From Planctomycetaceae bacterium (GTDB lineage Bacteria > Planctomycetota > Planctomycetia > Pirellulales > Pirellulaceae), in assembly GCA_024642205.1 (NCBI GenBank), contig JAHEBQ010000033.1, forward strand, positions 1 through 64,000: 64,000 nucleotides of DNA, read 5' to 3'. Numbering within the stretch: the stretch's first letter is position 1; every line of letters begins with the position of its first letter. Below the pieces are notes generated by a model. The model worked only from the letters and a program-made list of their open reading frames with translations. It was not told where the DNA came from and did no database searches. The position numbers were made by a program, and so were the translations under genes. Shown one piece after another: positions 1 to 8,471 of the stretch.

Positions 1-60
1 AACTCTCTCTTGGCTCGTAAGAACTGGCTCTCCTCTTTTGTCCGATTTTACTTTCCCCAG

Positions 61-123
61 GGTTCAAATTGCCTGTCCTTTTAATGCTTGTCATGCGGGG
101 TTCAAGATGCCTGTCCTTTTAAT
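61..123. repeat. Pair of 25-bp direct repeats with GCCTGTCCTTTT core
   Basis: Two copies at 61-85 and 99-123 match at 23 of 25 positions. Both begin GGTTCAA and end with the core TGCCTGTCCTTTTAAT. They lie just upstream of the DUF1559 gene, and three more copies of the core follow that gene (1273-1351) in the same orientation. I do not know their function. The copies do not form an obvious hairpin by themselves. Confidence 0.85.
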
Positions 124-171
124 TTATGTACTCTTAAAAGTCTGTCGACAAGCAGCGACGTTGAATTCATA

Positions 172-1179
172 ATGGAGCTTTGCAAGCGATGGACAGATTG
201 GGAGCGTTACTTGATTCGTGAATCCAAGAAACAAAGTGCATTCACATTGGTGGAATTGCTGGTTGTGATCGCAATCATTGGGATTCTCATCGGGATCCTG
301 TTACCTGCCGTACAGACAGTTCGAGAGAGTGCTCGTCGTGCTCAATGTTCGAACAACGTTAGGCAATTGGGTTTGGCTGCATTATGTTTTGAGTCCACTT
401 ATGAAGTATTCCCGGCTTCGGGTTGGACGAAGTCGGGGCCAGGCAATCCCGCTGGAAAATATGTTGGCTGGCGCCCTTTGTTGTTGCCATTTGTCGAGCA
501 GACGAATTTGCAAAAGCTTTACGATTTCGGTGAAAACTGGTGGCAAGAGACGAATCCGACGACAGCCGCCGTCCCTGTTTTGCTATTTCAATGTCCCACG
601 ACTCCATTCCGAACCCCGGTACTTTCTGCCGTAGCTCATCCTCCACGGCCGTCAATGAATTTTGAAAATCCGATTGCCCCCACGGATTATGAAGCAATTA
701 TGGGAGTCCAGCCCGGTTCAATTAATCCGCATTTACCTTTTCCGATCTACCATTCAGGCAATCGCTATTCGGTGATGCATCGTAACTCTCGAAATGGTTA
801 CGCGAGTATTCTTGATGGATCTTCCAATACAATTATGGTCGTTGAATGTGCCGGACGACCGGATGTGTACCGGGGCCGTAGTTTGCGACGTGATTTGGCG
901 AATGACCAAGGCATTGGGTGGGCTGACAGCGAGGGAGCCTTCAGTTTCGATGCCGCGAATAAGGATGGAAGCATCGAAGGGGGTGGTCCGTTCGATGAGT
1001 GCAATAGTGCCATGAATCGAAAAAATGATAACGAACCTTATTCGTTTCACGCTGGAGGCATCAATGGTTTGTTTGCGGATGGTCATGTCGCGTTTTTGGC
1101 GGAGTCGATTGAAGTTGGGGTTTTCGCAAAACTGATTACCCGCAATTGCGGCGAGCTTGTATCGGCTTCTGATTTCTAG
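172..1179 (+). CDS. DUF1559 family pseudopilin-like protein
   Basis: Secreted or surface protein of the DUF1559 (SBP_bac_10-like) family, which is hugely expanded in planctomycetes and carries a type IV pilin-like N-terminus. The 335-residue product has a prepilin-type motif: SA|FTLVE at residues 22-28, with the conserved Glu28 five residues after the predicted cleavage site, followed by a long hydrophobic helix to about residue 50. Ala rather than Gly precedes the cleavage site. The family's C-terminal H-x9-DG signature is present from His293 (HAGG...ADGH). I chose the ATG at 172 because it gives a normal short basic leader; the open frame extends upstream to 88, but that part would be translated from the repeat region. 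Role is unknown; it could be a minor pseudopilin or surface component. It is flanked by GCCTGTCCTTTT repeats, which suggests it may be a movable or duplicated cassette. Confidence 0.85.
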   Translation: MELCKRWTDWERYLIRESKKQSAFTLVELLVVIAIIGILIGILLPAVQTVRESARRAQCSNNVRQLGLAALCFESTYEVFPASGWTKSGPGNPAGKYVGWRPLLLPFVEQTNLQKLYDFGENWWQETNPTTAAVPVLLFQCPTTPFRTPVLSAVAHPPRPSMNFENPIAPTDYEAIMGVQPGSINPHLPFPIYHSGNRYSVMHRNSRNGYASILDGSSNTIMVVECAGRPDVYRGRSLRRDLANDQGIGWADSEGAFSFDAANKDGSIEGGGPFDECNSAMNRKNDNEPYSFHAGGINGLFADGHVAFLAESIEVGVFAKLITRNCGELVSASDF

Positions 1180-1771
1180 AAACTCGATTTCTGCGCAGAC
1201 GCGAGATGCGCTCGAAACGCTGGTGTTTTTCTTTTTTTTCTGCCCCAGAATGAATAAGTCGTGTAATTTAAGTGCCTGTCCTTTTGTGTTCAGAATAAAC
1301 GGTGGGCGGAATTGAAATGCCTGTCCTTTTGTATTAACAGCCTGTCCTTTTTTTTGTTTGGGAGGGCGTAGTGGCGGAGGTTTTAGCTTTCCGCTTCAGT
1401 TACTTCGTCCGCCTGACGTGACGAATGCGTTGGTTTCAGGGGCTTTCGTGGTCGGAATTCCATCGGTCGGCCAGTTGATGAAATCGGTGTTTTTCCTCTT
1501 CAATCGGTCGGACCAATTTTCATTACCGATCATTTGAAATAGAAAGTTTGGAGATAATGTACGAGTTTTGGTTTGAAAGTCAGAGCTCAAACACGCCGAC
1601 GTTGTTCCTTGCCGATTCGTTAATTCTGTATCGAATTTCGACCGCTTGCGAAATCTTTCTCTGATTGGCATGGCGGCTCGGATGATTGATTTACGAAATT
1701 GAACCAACGTGTGTTGCAAAAAACTTGTTAGAATGACGGTTGTGCCGAGTCCTGGTAACTGAAGGTTCAAC
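1180..1771. other. Intergenic stretch holding three repeat cores
   Basis: This 592-base gap separates the DUF1559 gene from the sulfatase. It contains three GCCTGTCCTTTT cores (1273-1351) and a run of T residues near 1230. I see no convincing gene in the rest. A minus-strand open frame overlapping the sulfatase start has no recognisable features. Confidence 0.6.
1273..1351. repeat. Three GCCTGTCCTTTT repeat cores downstream of DUF1559 gene
   Basis: Cores lie at 1273-1285, 1318-1330 and 1340-1351, all in the same orientation as the two upstream copies. The first two carry the extra leading T and are followed by GTGTT or GTATT rather than AAT, so they form a slightly different subgroup from the upstream pair. 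Confidence 0.8.
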
Positions 1772-3301
1772 ATGAAAGCGATTTGCAAGAGCATGGTTCA
1801 AAACAAGTTTGGCTCGATTTTTCTGTTGCTGGCTCATTGGCAACTGTCGTTGTCCCCCGTTTGGATATTCCAGCGCATCATTGTGCTGCTTGTGATTTTG
1901 TTGCCTTCGCTTCCAACGGCGGCGAGTGCGGACGACCACCAATTTCAAATCAAGAACGTATTGTTCATTATTTCGGACGACTTGAAGGCCAGTGTGCTTG
2001 GCTGCTACGGCAATCAGGTTTGTCAGACTCCCAACATCGACCGGCTAGCTCAGCAGGGGATGGTTTTTCAGAGAGCTTATTGCCAGGGAACCTGGTGTGC
2101 TCCATCGCGGCAATCGTTCATGTTCAGCCGTTACCAATCCGGCGGCACGATCAACATGGGAGAGAATTTCCGTAACCACGGTTATTACTCTGCCCGTGTT
2201 GGGAAGATCTACCACATGCGTGTCCCAGGTGACATCATTGCCGGCACCAATGGGCTGGACGTGGCTTCGTCTTGGACAGAGCGGTTTAATTCGACCGGAC
2301 AGGAAGCCCATACGCCCGGAGATTATGCGTGTTTGAATTTGAACATTTTTACTACGGAGTTGGCCAATCGACAGTCGACAAAAATGCCACACCGGCCTTT
2401 TGTCACAGTTGAGCTTCAGGGGGACGGGGCAGATCAACCAGATTACAAATCGGCACAAAAGGCGATCGAGATTCTGCGGAAGCGAAAAAGCTCCGACGAG
2501 CCCTTTTTTCTTGCCGTGGGGCTTGTCCGTCCCCATTATCCGATGGTGGCCCCCAAGGAGTTTTTTGAGCGATACCCGTGGCAAAACATTCAATTGCCCG
2601 AATCATATCAAGGCGACCAAAACGACATTCCAAAAATGGGGATGTCGCAATCGTTGTCAAGCGTCAACAAAATGGGTGATTTTCCTGATAATCAGAAACG
2701 GATGTGGGCCGGATATTACGCGTCCGTTTCATTTATGGACGCGCAACTCGGAAAAATTGTCGGTGAATTGGAGCGATTGGGACTCCGAGACTCAACCGCA
2801 ATCGTATTCACCAGCGATCACGGATACCATTTGGGCGAGCACGAGTTCTGGCAGAAGTCCAACTTGCATGAAGAAGTGACGCGTGTTCCGTTGGTAATTT
2901 CAGCTCCTGGGTTTCGGCCAGGCCGAACGAACTCGCCGGTTGAATTGGTTGATCTCTATCCAACGTTCGCGGAATTGGTCGGCGTCAATGTGCCGAAGGA
3001 CGTTCAAGGCAAGAGCCTCTGTTCGGTGCTTACGGATCCAACGGTGCGTGTTCGGGAATCGGCTCTTTCAATTCATCAAGGGTTTGCACTACGGAGTGAC
3101 CGGTGGGCTTACATTCGGTATGCCGACCGCAGCGAAGAACTGTACGATATGAACTCCGATCCCAAGCAATTCACGAATCTGGCCGACAGTAAAAGTCACG
3201 CCGAATTCCTCGCTGAAAACCGAGCCGCACTGGATACACGATTGGCGCAAGAGGGGCTCGATGCGCCCAAACCAAAGAAAAAGAAATCAGCGACACAATA
3301 A
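1772..3301 (+). CDS. Secreted sulfatase, iduronate-2-sulfatase-like
   Basis: Type I (formylglycine-dependent) sulfatase of 509 residues that would hydrolyse sulfate esters on polysaccharides outside the cytoplasm. The catalytic motif CAPSR is at residues 109-113, where Cys109 would be converted to formylglycine. The metal-binding ISDD is at residues 67-70, and a later SDHGYHLGEH segment supplies further ligands and the catalytic His. The order of motifs and the NVLFIISDDLK start resemble iduronate-2-sulfatases (SulfAtlas S1_7-like); the true substrate is unknown. The N-terminus is long for a signal peptide, with two hydrophobic stretches (about 16-20 and 36-50), so an internal start such as Met8 is possible. 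A TGAAGG ribosome site sits ahead of the ATG at 1772. The C-terminus ends in a lysine-rich tail. It stands alone, with no sulfatase-maturing enzyme beside it. Confidence 0.9.
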   Translation: MKAICKSMVQNKFGSIFLLLAHWQLSLSPVWIFQRIIVLLVILLPSLPTAASADDHQFQIKNVLFIISDDLKASVLGCYGNQVCQTPNIDRLAQQGMVFQRAYCQGTWCAPSRQSFMFSRYQSGGTINMGENFRNHGYYSARVGKIYHMRVPGDIIAGTNGLDVASSWTERFNSTGQEAHTPGDYACLNLNIFTTELANRQSTKMPHRPFVTVELQGDGADQPDYKSAQKAIEILRKRKSSDEPFFLAVGLVRPHYPMVAPKEFFERYPWQNIQLPESYQGDQNDIPKMGMSQSLSSVNKMGDFPDNQKRMWAGYYASVSFMDAQLGKIVGELERLGLRDSTAIVFTSDHGYHLGEHEFWQKSNLHEEVTRVPLVISAPGFRPGRTNSPVELVDLYPTFAELVGVNVPKDVQGKSLCSVLTDPTVRVRESALSIHQGFALRSDRWAYIRYADRSEELYDMNSDPKQFTNLADSKSHAEFLAENRAALDTRLAQEGLDAPKPKKKKSATQ

Positions 3302-3412
3302 AAGGCGCTTCAAAAAACCTGTTTCAAGCACCCATTCATAAGATTTTTTTTCCGTCGTGCGATCAGGCAGCGCGATTGTTGGTCCAGACGGCCGTCCAAA
3401 CGAGTCGATCAG

Positions 3413-4009
3413 TTGAATTTCAAGTTTAAGATTCTCGATTTGTTGGCGATCACCACAGTCGCGGCGTCTCTGTCGGCTGCCTTTCAAGCCGACTTGACGC
3501 TGTTTCGCCAGCTTTTGTGCGCCTCGCTGATCGCGCTGGTTTCAACTGGGGCAATATTACGGTTTCCCAACTCCCGGCGTAGCGTTCAATTCGTCGGCGG
3601 CATTGGGGGATTCGCAGGAGGGCTATCCTACCTTGCCCTGATGTACTTGTTGTCGCCGTTTGTTTATGAGCCGGAACCGTTATTTGGTCAACGAGCGATT
3701 CCCTTATGGTGCGTCGACATGCCCATGGCGGTCGTGTTCTCGGTTCTGTTTGGTGCGACCATGGGCCCCTTGATGGGCCTTCGATTTCAAAACCATCCAA
3801 TTACTGGCGATTTTAAAAAACCGTTTTGGTTTTCGGTTTTCCTTCTGGCTGGAGTTTTTCTTCTGGGAATATTTGCAATGTTTGATCGACAAAGCATGCA
3901 AACTCGCGACTGGTGGGTCGTAGCCCTGGTGTTGTCAATTGTCTTTGTGATTCACACCAATGACTGGTTTCGCCGGTTTGAGTCGGCGCGACATGGTCAA
4001 TCCCAATAA
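3413..4009 (+). CDS. Small multi-spanning membrane protein, unknown function
   Basis: I do not recognise a family. The 198-residue product has about five hydrophobic segments (roughly residues 8-22, 30-48, 58-80, 100-122 and 138-158, with another near 165-183) and a short basic C-terminus. The N-terminus (MNFKFKILDLLAITTVAAS) resembles the leader-like first helix common in planctomycete membrane proteins of unknown role. The start is a TTG at 3413; no ATG is available before the first helix. It lies 111 bases after the sulfatase and about 90 before the FMN reductase, all on the same strand, so they could share a transcript. Confidence 0.65.
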   Translation: MNFKFKILDLLAITTVAASLSAAFQADLTLFRQLLCASLIALVSTGAILRFPNSRRSVQFVGGIGGFAGGLSYLALMYLLSPFVYEPEPLFGQRAIPLWCVDMPMAVVFSVLFGATMGPLMGLRFQNHPITGDFKKPFWFSVFLLAGVFLLGIFAMFDRQSMQTRDWWVVALVLSIVFVIHTNDWFRRFESARHGQSQ

Positions 4010-4100
4010 CGGATTAATCAGGGATTGTAACAAGAGAAAAAGACGGGCCGGCGGAGACAATCGAATCGACTTGATAACCGATCGCTCACAAGGAGAAAGT

Positions 4101-4676
4101 ATGACGAAGATATTGGCATTCGCAGGAAGTGCACGCAAAAACTCATGGAATAAATCTCTGGTCAAGATCGCTGGACAGGGGGCTGCCGAGGCCGGTGCCG
4201 AGGTTACGTTCATTGATCTGGCAGAGTATCCGATGCCAATTTTTGACCAGGACTTGGAGTCGGAAAGCGGGATGCCGGAATTCGCCGGCAGGTTCAAGCA
4301 ACTATTGATGGATCACGATGGTTTCTTGATCGCATCTCCGGAATACAACAGCGCATTCAGCCCGCTATTGAAAAACGCCATCGATTGGGCTTCACGCACT
4401 ACCTCAAAGGAAGAGCCGCCGCTGGTTGCGTATGCCGGAAAATGTGCCGCGATCATGGCTTGTTCACCGGGAGGACTGGGCGGAATTCGGGGCCTTGTCT
4501 TCCTTCGCATGCTGCTGGGAAACATCGGTGTCACCGTAATTCCAGATCAGATCGCGATTCCCAAGGCGCACGAAGCGTTCGGAAAGGACGGTTCGTTGGT
4601 CGATGCAGGCCAGCAGAATTCTGTCCGGGAGATTGGTGTGAAACTGTTCGGTGTGGCCGCCCGGCTAAATTCCTAG
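4101..4676 (+). CDS. NAD(P)H-dependent FMN reductase family protein
   Basis: Flavodoxin-fold NAD(P)H:FMN or quinone reductase of the FMN_red (ChrR/YieF/SsuE-like) family, 191 residues, cytosolic. The phosphate-binding loop of FMN is seen in FAGSARKNSWN at residues 7-17, and the family signature SPEYNSAFSPLLKNAIDW begins near residue 79. A glycine-rich SPGGLGG segment near residue 117 matches the second flavin loop. I chose the ATG at 4101 because AAGGAG sits five bases upstream and the protein then starts exactly at the first beta strand; the open frame reaches back to 3960 but overlaps the preceding gene. Likely role is reduction of quinones, flavins or metal oxyanions; the substrate cannot be told from sequence. 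Confidence 0.88.
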   Translation: MTKILAFAGSARKNSWNKSLVKIAGQGAAEAGAEVTFIDLAEYPMPIFDQDLESESGMPEFAGRFKQLLMDHDGFLIASPEYNSAFSPLLKNAIDWASRTTSKEEPPLVAYAGKCAAIMACSPGGLGGIRGLVFLRMLLGNIGVTVIPDQIAIPKAHEAFGKDGSLVDAGQQNSVREIGVKLFGVAARLNS

Positions 4677-4749
4677 GACGCGATTTCTGCAACGGCTCGC
4701 CATCCACCCCGCTGCCGCACGGTATTGGGCCGCGCGAATTGAATCGGAC

Positions 4750-5043
4750 CTACTCGTAATTTTCGTAGTCAATTTCCTGAAATGCAGCGACTTCCGGCAC
4801 CCACCGCTCGTTGACGAATTTCGTGTGTTCGGGGTGATTGTTGTAGGTCTCGTAATCCGCCTGAGAATCGAATTCCATCGAAAAACCGAAATGATGATCG
4901 CATTTCGGACTGGTCTGCCGGAGTCGTTCGAATCTCTTGACCGTTTCGATCTTCGTAAGTGCGAGTGCGGCTTCGAGAAACTCACGCTCTGCTTTGGAGC
5001 CTGGCTCATGGTTCAGCGTAAACATAACCGTGTGTCGGATCAC
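4750..5043 (-). CDS. Dabb (stress-responsive alpha-beta barrel) domain protein
   Basis: Small cytosolic protein of 97 residues with the dimeric A/B barrel (Dabb) fold. It begins VIRHTVMFTL, the standard opening of this family (xIRHxVxF), and contains the typical middle segment with a DSQADYETYNNHPEH stretch. Members are small dimeric barrels of mostly unknown substrate. The start is a GTG at 5043 preceded by AAGGAC; a longer frame reaching 5160 adds residues without family similarity. It is downstream of the tyrA and Ca3427-like pair on the same strand, with a 100-base gap. Confidence 0.8.
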   Translation of the reverse strand: MIRHTVMFTLNHEPGSKAEREFLEAALALTKIETVKRFERLRQTSPKCDHHFGFSMEFDSQADYETYNNHPEHTKFVNERWVPEVAAFQEIDYENYE

Positions 5044-5143
5044 TTGTTGTCCTTGTAGGTTGGTGGGTGACGGCTTTTTGAATTCGACCGGTATTGCTAC
5101 GAGAAACCTGCTTCGAGACGTTTGCGGCCAATGGCAAGCCGGT

Positions 5144-6058
5144 TCAGGTGTTGAAATCATACCAGAGCGCCCGCGAAGTTGACTCAGCCTCGGTAATCAG
5201 CCCAAGTTCCAGCAGATACGATTTGATGTTGTCGATCGCCGCAGTCGGACAGGCGAAATCGATGCTCCAACGCGTCTGCGCGAACCATTTTTCCACGTCG
5301 CTCTTCAACAAGTCGTACCGATTCGAGATGAGCTCACAGGCTTGCTCATCCATCATGAACGTTCGGCAGGTTTCGTTGAGGATCTTCAAGACCGTTTTGA
5401 CATCATCTGCGCGTTTTTGCAGGACTTCGCTGGTTGCACAGATGATAAACGCAGGCCACAAAGTACGACGCTCGCCGATACGGCGGAATTCTCCGGAAAC
5501 AACGAATGGCGAAGTGGTAAACCGTTCCCACAGAAAAGTATCGGCATCTCCCGAAGCGAGTGCCTTTCGGGCACCCTCAAGATCACCAATTTTTTCGAAA
5601 CGCAAATCGGTGGTCGGCCAGCCTCTTTCAGCGGCGTCGACGATCGACATCAGATGGGAACCCGAGCCAAACCGACTGATCGCGTAACGCTGGTCCCTGA
5701 TTTGATCGACATCATGAATGTCACTGTCCGCGGCAACGTGGATTCCCCAAATCAGCGGAGTCTCGACATACGATTTCACAATCCAGCTGGGGTTGCCTTT
5801 CAGTAATGAGGCGACTCCCCCTTCGGACAATACGATCGCGATATCGAAAGTGTTCTCGCTCAGGCCTTTCATCATCGCGCCGGTGCCACCCGGAACATCT
5901 TGAAATTGGACCTGGATGCCCGCGTCGGCGAATTGACCAGATTCAATTGCCAAATGCCAGGGTAAATTGAAGTGTTCCGGAACTCCTGCGACAACCAGGG
6001 GTCGAGGGACGGAATTGGATTGGATGCCGCAGGTCGGCGGAAAATCGCGTGAAGGCAA
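5144..6058 (-). CDS. Ca3427-like periplasmic-binding-fold protein, cytosolic
   Basis: Type 2 periplasmic-binding-protein fold related to the NMT1/ThiY and Ca3427 group (small-molecule binding). The 304-residue product has no signal peptide: it begins with a short polar stretch and moves straight into the first strand (LVVAGVPEHFNLP). A glycine-rich PGGTGAMMKGL segment near residue 57 and RFGSGSH near 129 fit the ligand-contacting loops. It starts with a TTG at 6058, three bases after the tyrA stop, with GGAG inside the end of tyrA as ribosome site, so translation is probably coupled to tyrA. Ca3427-like proteins occur in bacteria and some yeasts; their ligand is not well established. Coupling to tyrA hints at an aromatic-pathway ligand, but this is inference. 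Confidence 0.75.
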   Translation of the reverse strand: MPSRDFPPTCGIQSNSVPRPLVVAGVPEHFNLPWHLAIESGQFADAGIQVQFQDVPGGTGAMMKGLSENTFDIAIVLSEGGVASLLKGNPSWIVKSYVETPLIWGIHVAADSDIHDVDQIRDQRYAISRFGSGSHLMSIVDAAERGWPTTDLRFEKIGDLEGARKALASGDADTFLWERFTTSPFVVSGEFRRIGERRTLWPAFIICATSEVLQKRADDVKTVLKILNETCRTFMMDEQACELISNRYDLLKSDVEKWFAQTRWSIDFACPTAAIDNIKSYLLELGLITEAESTSRALWYDFNT

Positions 6059-6061
6059 TGT

Positions 6062-6940
6062 TCACTCCGGTTTCGTCTTGTGTTTCATTACATTTTTATC
6101 GCGAATCGTTTTGGCATGGGTAAACGTTTTCAGCAACGCGTTACCGTCGGATCGCTCAATGGAATTTCGAAGCATTTCAAGATTGTCTTGGAAATTTTGC
6201 AACGCGTCGAGGATGGCGGTTTTGTTTTCGAGGCAAATGTCCCGCCACATGACGGGGTCGCTCGAAGCAATGCGTGAGAAATCGCGAAAACCGCCGGCCG
6301 CAAATTGAAAAATCTCCTCAACATAGTCGGTTTCTGAAAGCGTATCGACAAGTCCATAAGCCAGGACGTGTGGCAGGTGACTGGTCGCCGCCAGGACAAG
6401 ATCATGTTGTTCCACTCCCAGCGTTTGGACTTGCGCGCCCGCGGTTTGCCACATCCTGGTGACTCGCTCAATGGCACTCGGGCAGGTGTTATCAAGTGGT
6501 GTCAAAATGACCTTATGATCCACAAACAGGTTTGCGATCGCCGCCGAGACGCCACTTTTTTCACGTCCAGCAATCGGGTGGGCCGGCACAAAAAACTCGG
6601 GAACCTCGCCGAATACCCGGGCGGCCGCGGCGACCACACTGGCTTTGGAACTTCCTGCATCAGTGACGATGGCCGCTGGCGGCAGGTGGTCCGCGATCTG
6701 TTCCATGATCGCCTCCATCGCCCCCATCGGAACTGCCAGAAGTATCACGTCCGCGTCGCGTACTGCTTCGATGGGATCAAGCGTGAATTCATCGATCACG
6801 TTGAGGTCGATGGCCTGTTGAAGATGGACAGAGTTGCGGCTACAGCCGACAAGCCTGGTGCATGCCGCGGCCTTGCGCAGCGCCAAGGCTAAGGATCCGC
6901 CAATCAATCCGACACCAAAGATCGTGAGTTGTTTAATCAT
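6062..6940 (-). CDS. tyrA: Prephenate/arogenate dehydrogenase
   Basis: Catalyses oxidative decarboxylation of prephenate (or arogenate) in tyrosine synthesis, in the cytosol. The 292-residue product opens with the Rossmann dinucleotide motif GVGLIGGS at residues 9-16. It then has the TDAGSSK segment near 93-99, HPIAGREKSG near 122-131 (substrate-binding His and the family's GxE motif), and a later SHLPH motif near 190. There is no fused chorismate mutase or ACT domain, so this is the stand-alone bacterial form. It leads a two-gene unit with the Ca3427-like gene downstream. Confidence 0.92.
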   Translation of the reverse strand: MIKQLTIFGVGLIGGSLALALRKAAACTRLVGCSRNSVHLQQAIDLNVIDEFTLDPIEAVRDADVILLAVPMGAMEAIMEQIADHLPPAAIVTDAGSSKASVVAAAARVFGEVPEFFVPAHPIAGREKSGVSAAIANLFVDHKVILTPLDNTCPSAIERVTRMWQTAGAQVQTLGVEQHDLVLAATSHLPHVLAYGLVDTLSETDYVEEIFQFAAGGFRDFSRIASSDPVMWRDICLENKTAILDALQNFQDNLEMLRNSIERSDGNALLKTFTHAKTIRDKNVMKHKTKPE

Positions 6941-7155
6941 GCGCTGATTCTAGCCTGCCTGGAAACATGCGATAAGTGGAAAAGATGTGCGCTCGATCCG
7001 TCATCGAGGTCAGCATGGACTCGACAACCCGCAGTCGGCAACGGTCAAAAGAGCCATCGACCGTGTCCAAATGCTTTACCCTCAGCTCGCTCTCGTACAA
7101 GAAGGGAAAAACCGCGAGGTCAGCGGATGGTTCCGGACATCACGATTTCTGCACG

Positions 7156-8259
7156 TTACCCGTAAGTGTCACTAATTTCTCTGATATATTCGATTGCATT
7201 CTCAAGCGTTGTCGTCGGTATGCCGATTTGACGGCCGTCACGATCGCAGTGGCCCAATAGAACCAATTCGTCGAAGCTCTCATTGAGCATGAGTCGCTTA
7301 CGAGCACGGGCACCAATCGTACGATCATGAAGTTTGTGGGCGAACATGTGGTGCTCAATCAACCATGCCGTCCGCTCGGTAATAAAACCGTCAAGGGCCT
7401 CGAGTCCGCTCTCAACATGCGCATGGGGATCGATTCCTTTGCCGACATCGTGTAATAACGCGGCCAGGAGGAACTCCTCATCATAGGGTAGTTCGTCGCA
7501 AGCCCGATCGTAAACCTGGAGGCTGTGATAAAGCACATCGCCTTCGGGGTGGTATCTTGGGTTCTGCTTGACATTTTCCAGCGGCAACAGGAGTGAGTAA
7601 TAGACTTGAAACCGATCAACTTTTTCGGCGCTGGTTTTCAAAGCACTCTCGATGTCCAAATCGGGATATTCGATACCGAGAAACTCGATCAGCTGGTTGA
7701 TCGACGCCTTCTCGATTGCCTTGCCAGTAATGGAGCTCTTGAATGCGTAGCTAACCTTGCTGGTGGGGTAGACCGTCAATTCGAACGGATATCGATCCAC
7801 GACATGGATGTGTTTGAAAACCTGTCGCTCGCCGTTCTTGACGATCCGTTTGTACTGGGTGTCGTAAGCAATGCCGTGGTAGTCGAGTTCACCGGTTACG
7901 GATTCAATGCTGTCGGAGAAAACGTGCAGGTCGATGTCGGAGCCCCTACGGACATGGCCGGTAAACACGCTGCCGATCAGACGGGGGCGATACTTTTCCA
8001 GGATCAGCATCATGCGCAGGGCTTCCAGACGCATCTCCTGAAGATGATGTGTGCGTGATTCACCTTCCAACATACGTGCGAGATGCTGAATCTCGTCCCG
8101 AATTTCGGCGTTGCTGGGCAAGTCTTTTGGCTTGACCCAGCCTTTGCAGATCTGTCGGGCTGCCTTCATTTTGGCCCGGTAGTATTCGGATTCCTGCCGC
8201 TGATACATCAGCATGGCTGCTTGATAGGCGATTTGTCGCCGAATTTTGGATGTTGTCAT
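7156..8259 (-). CDS. Nucleotidyltransferase-like plus HD hydrolase protein
   Basis: Two-domain cytosolic protein of unknown substrate, about 367 residues from the chosen start. The first part contains a helix-rich segment followed by a DNA-polymerase-beta-type nucleotidyltransferase motif (GSVFTGHVRRGSDIDL, with GS and DxD), and FELTVYP as a possible third acidic strand. The second part is an HD domain: a histidine in YHSLQVYDRA, then LLAALLHDVGKG with the HD pair, then a later EHH segment. The arrangement recalls CCA-adding enzymes and (p)ppGpp or GlnD-type proteins, but it lacks their other domains. I chose the ATG at 8259; ATG codons at 8280 and 8373 give longer forms without better ribosome sites. 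It is transcribed away from the TetR gene across the palindrome at 8399-8425. Confidence 0.75.
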   Translation of the reverse strand: MTTSKIRRQIAYQAAMLMYQRQESEYYRAKMKAARQICKGWVKPKDLPSNAEIRDEIQHLARMLEGESRTHHLQEMRLEALRMMLILEKYRPRLIGSVFTGHVRRGSDIDLHVFSDSIESVTGELDYHGIAYDTQYKRIVKNGERQVFKHIHVVDRYPFELTVYPTSKVSYAFKSSITGKAIEKASINQLIEFLGIEYPDLDIESALKTSAEKVDRFQVYYSLLLPLENVKQNPRYHPEGDVLYHSLQVYDRACDELPYDEEFLLAALLHDVGKGIDPHAHVESGLEALDGFITERTAWLIEHHMFAHKLHDRTIGARARKRLMLNESFDELVLLGHCDRDGRQIGIPTTTLENAIEYIREISDTYG

Positions 8260-8398
8260 ACACTCGCGAGGAACTGGCATCGCGAAAAACTGGGGAACAG
8301 GCGAAAATTGCAGGTTAGTCAACAGGAATTGAATTATTGCCCCCTCCGGCAATGTTTCCACGAAAAGAAACAATTTTTTTGGAAACGAACCTTGTGAA

Positions 8399-8425
8399 TA
8401 AACAACTGTTTAATACAGTTGTTTA
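8399..8425. promoter_or_regulatory. Perfect 11-bp inverted repeat, likely TetR operator
   Basis: Arms TAAACAACTGT (8399-8409) and ACAGTTGTTTA (8415-8425) are perfect complements around a 5-base spacer. The site sits about 46 bases before the TetR start, in the gap between it and the divergent HD-protein gene. Size, symmetry and position fit a TetR-family operator that controls the regulator and the efflux genes behind it, and perhaps the divergent gene. Confidence 0.7.
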
Positions 8426-8471
8426 GTGGGAAAATGGACGCGAAACTAGCATGCCTGTGGGTTAGGCAAGA

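Noticed and set aside
1396..1794. Minus-strand open frame of 132 codons
   Set aside because: It overlaps the sulfatase start, has no ribosome site and shows no domain pattern.
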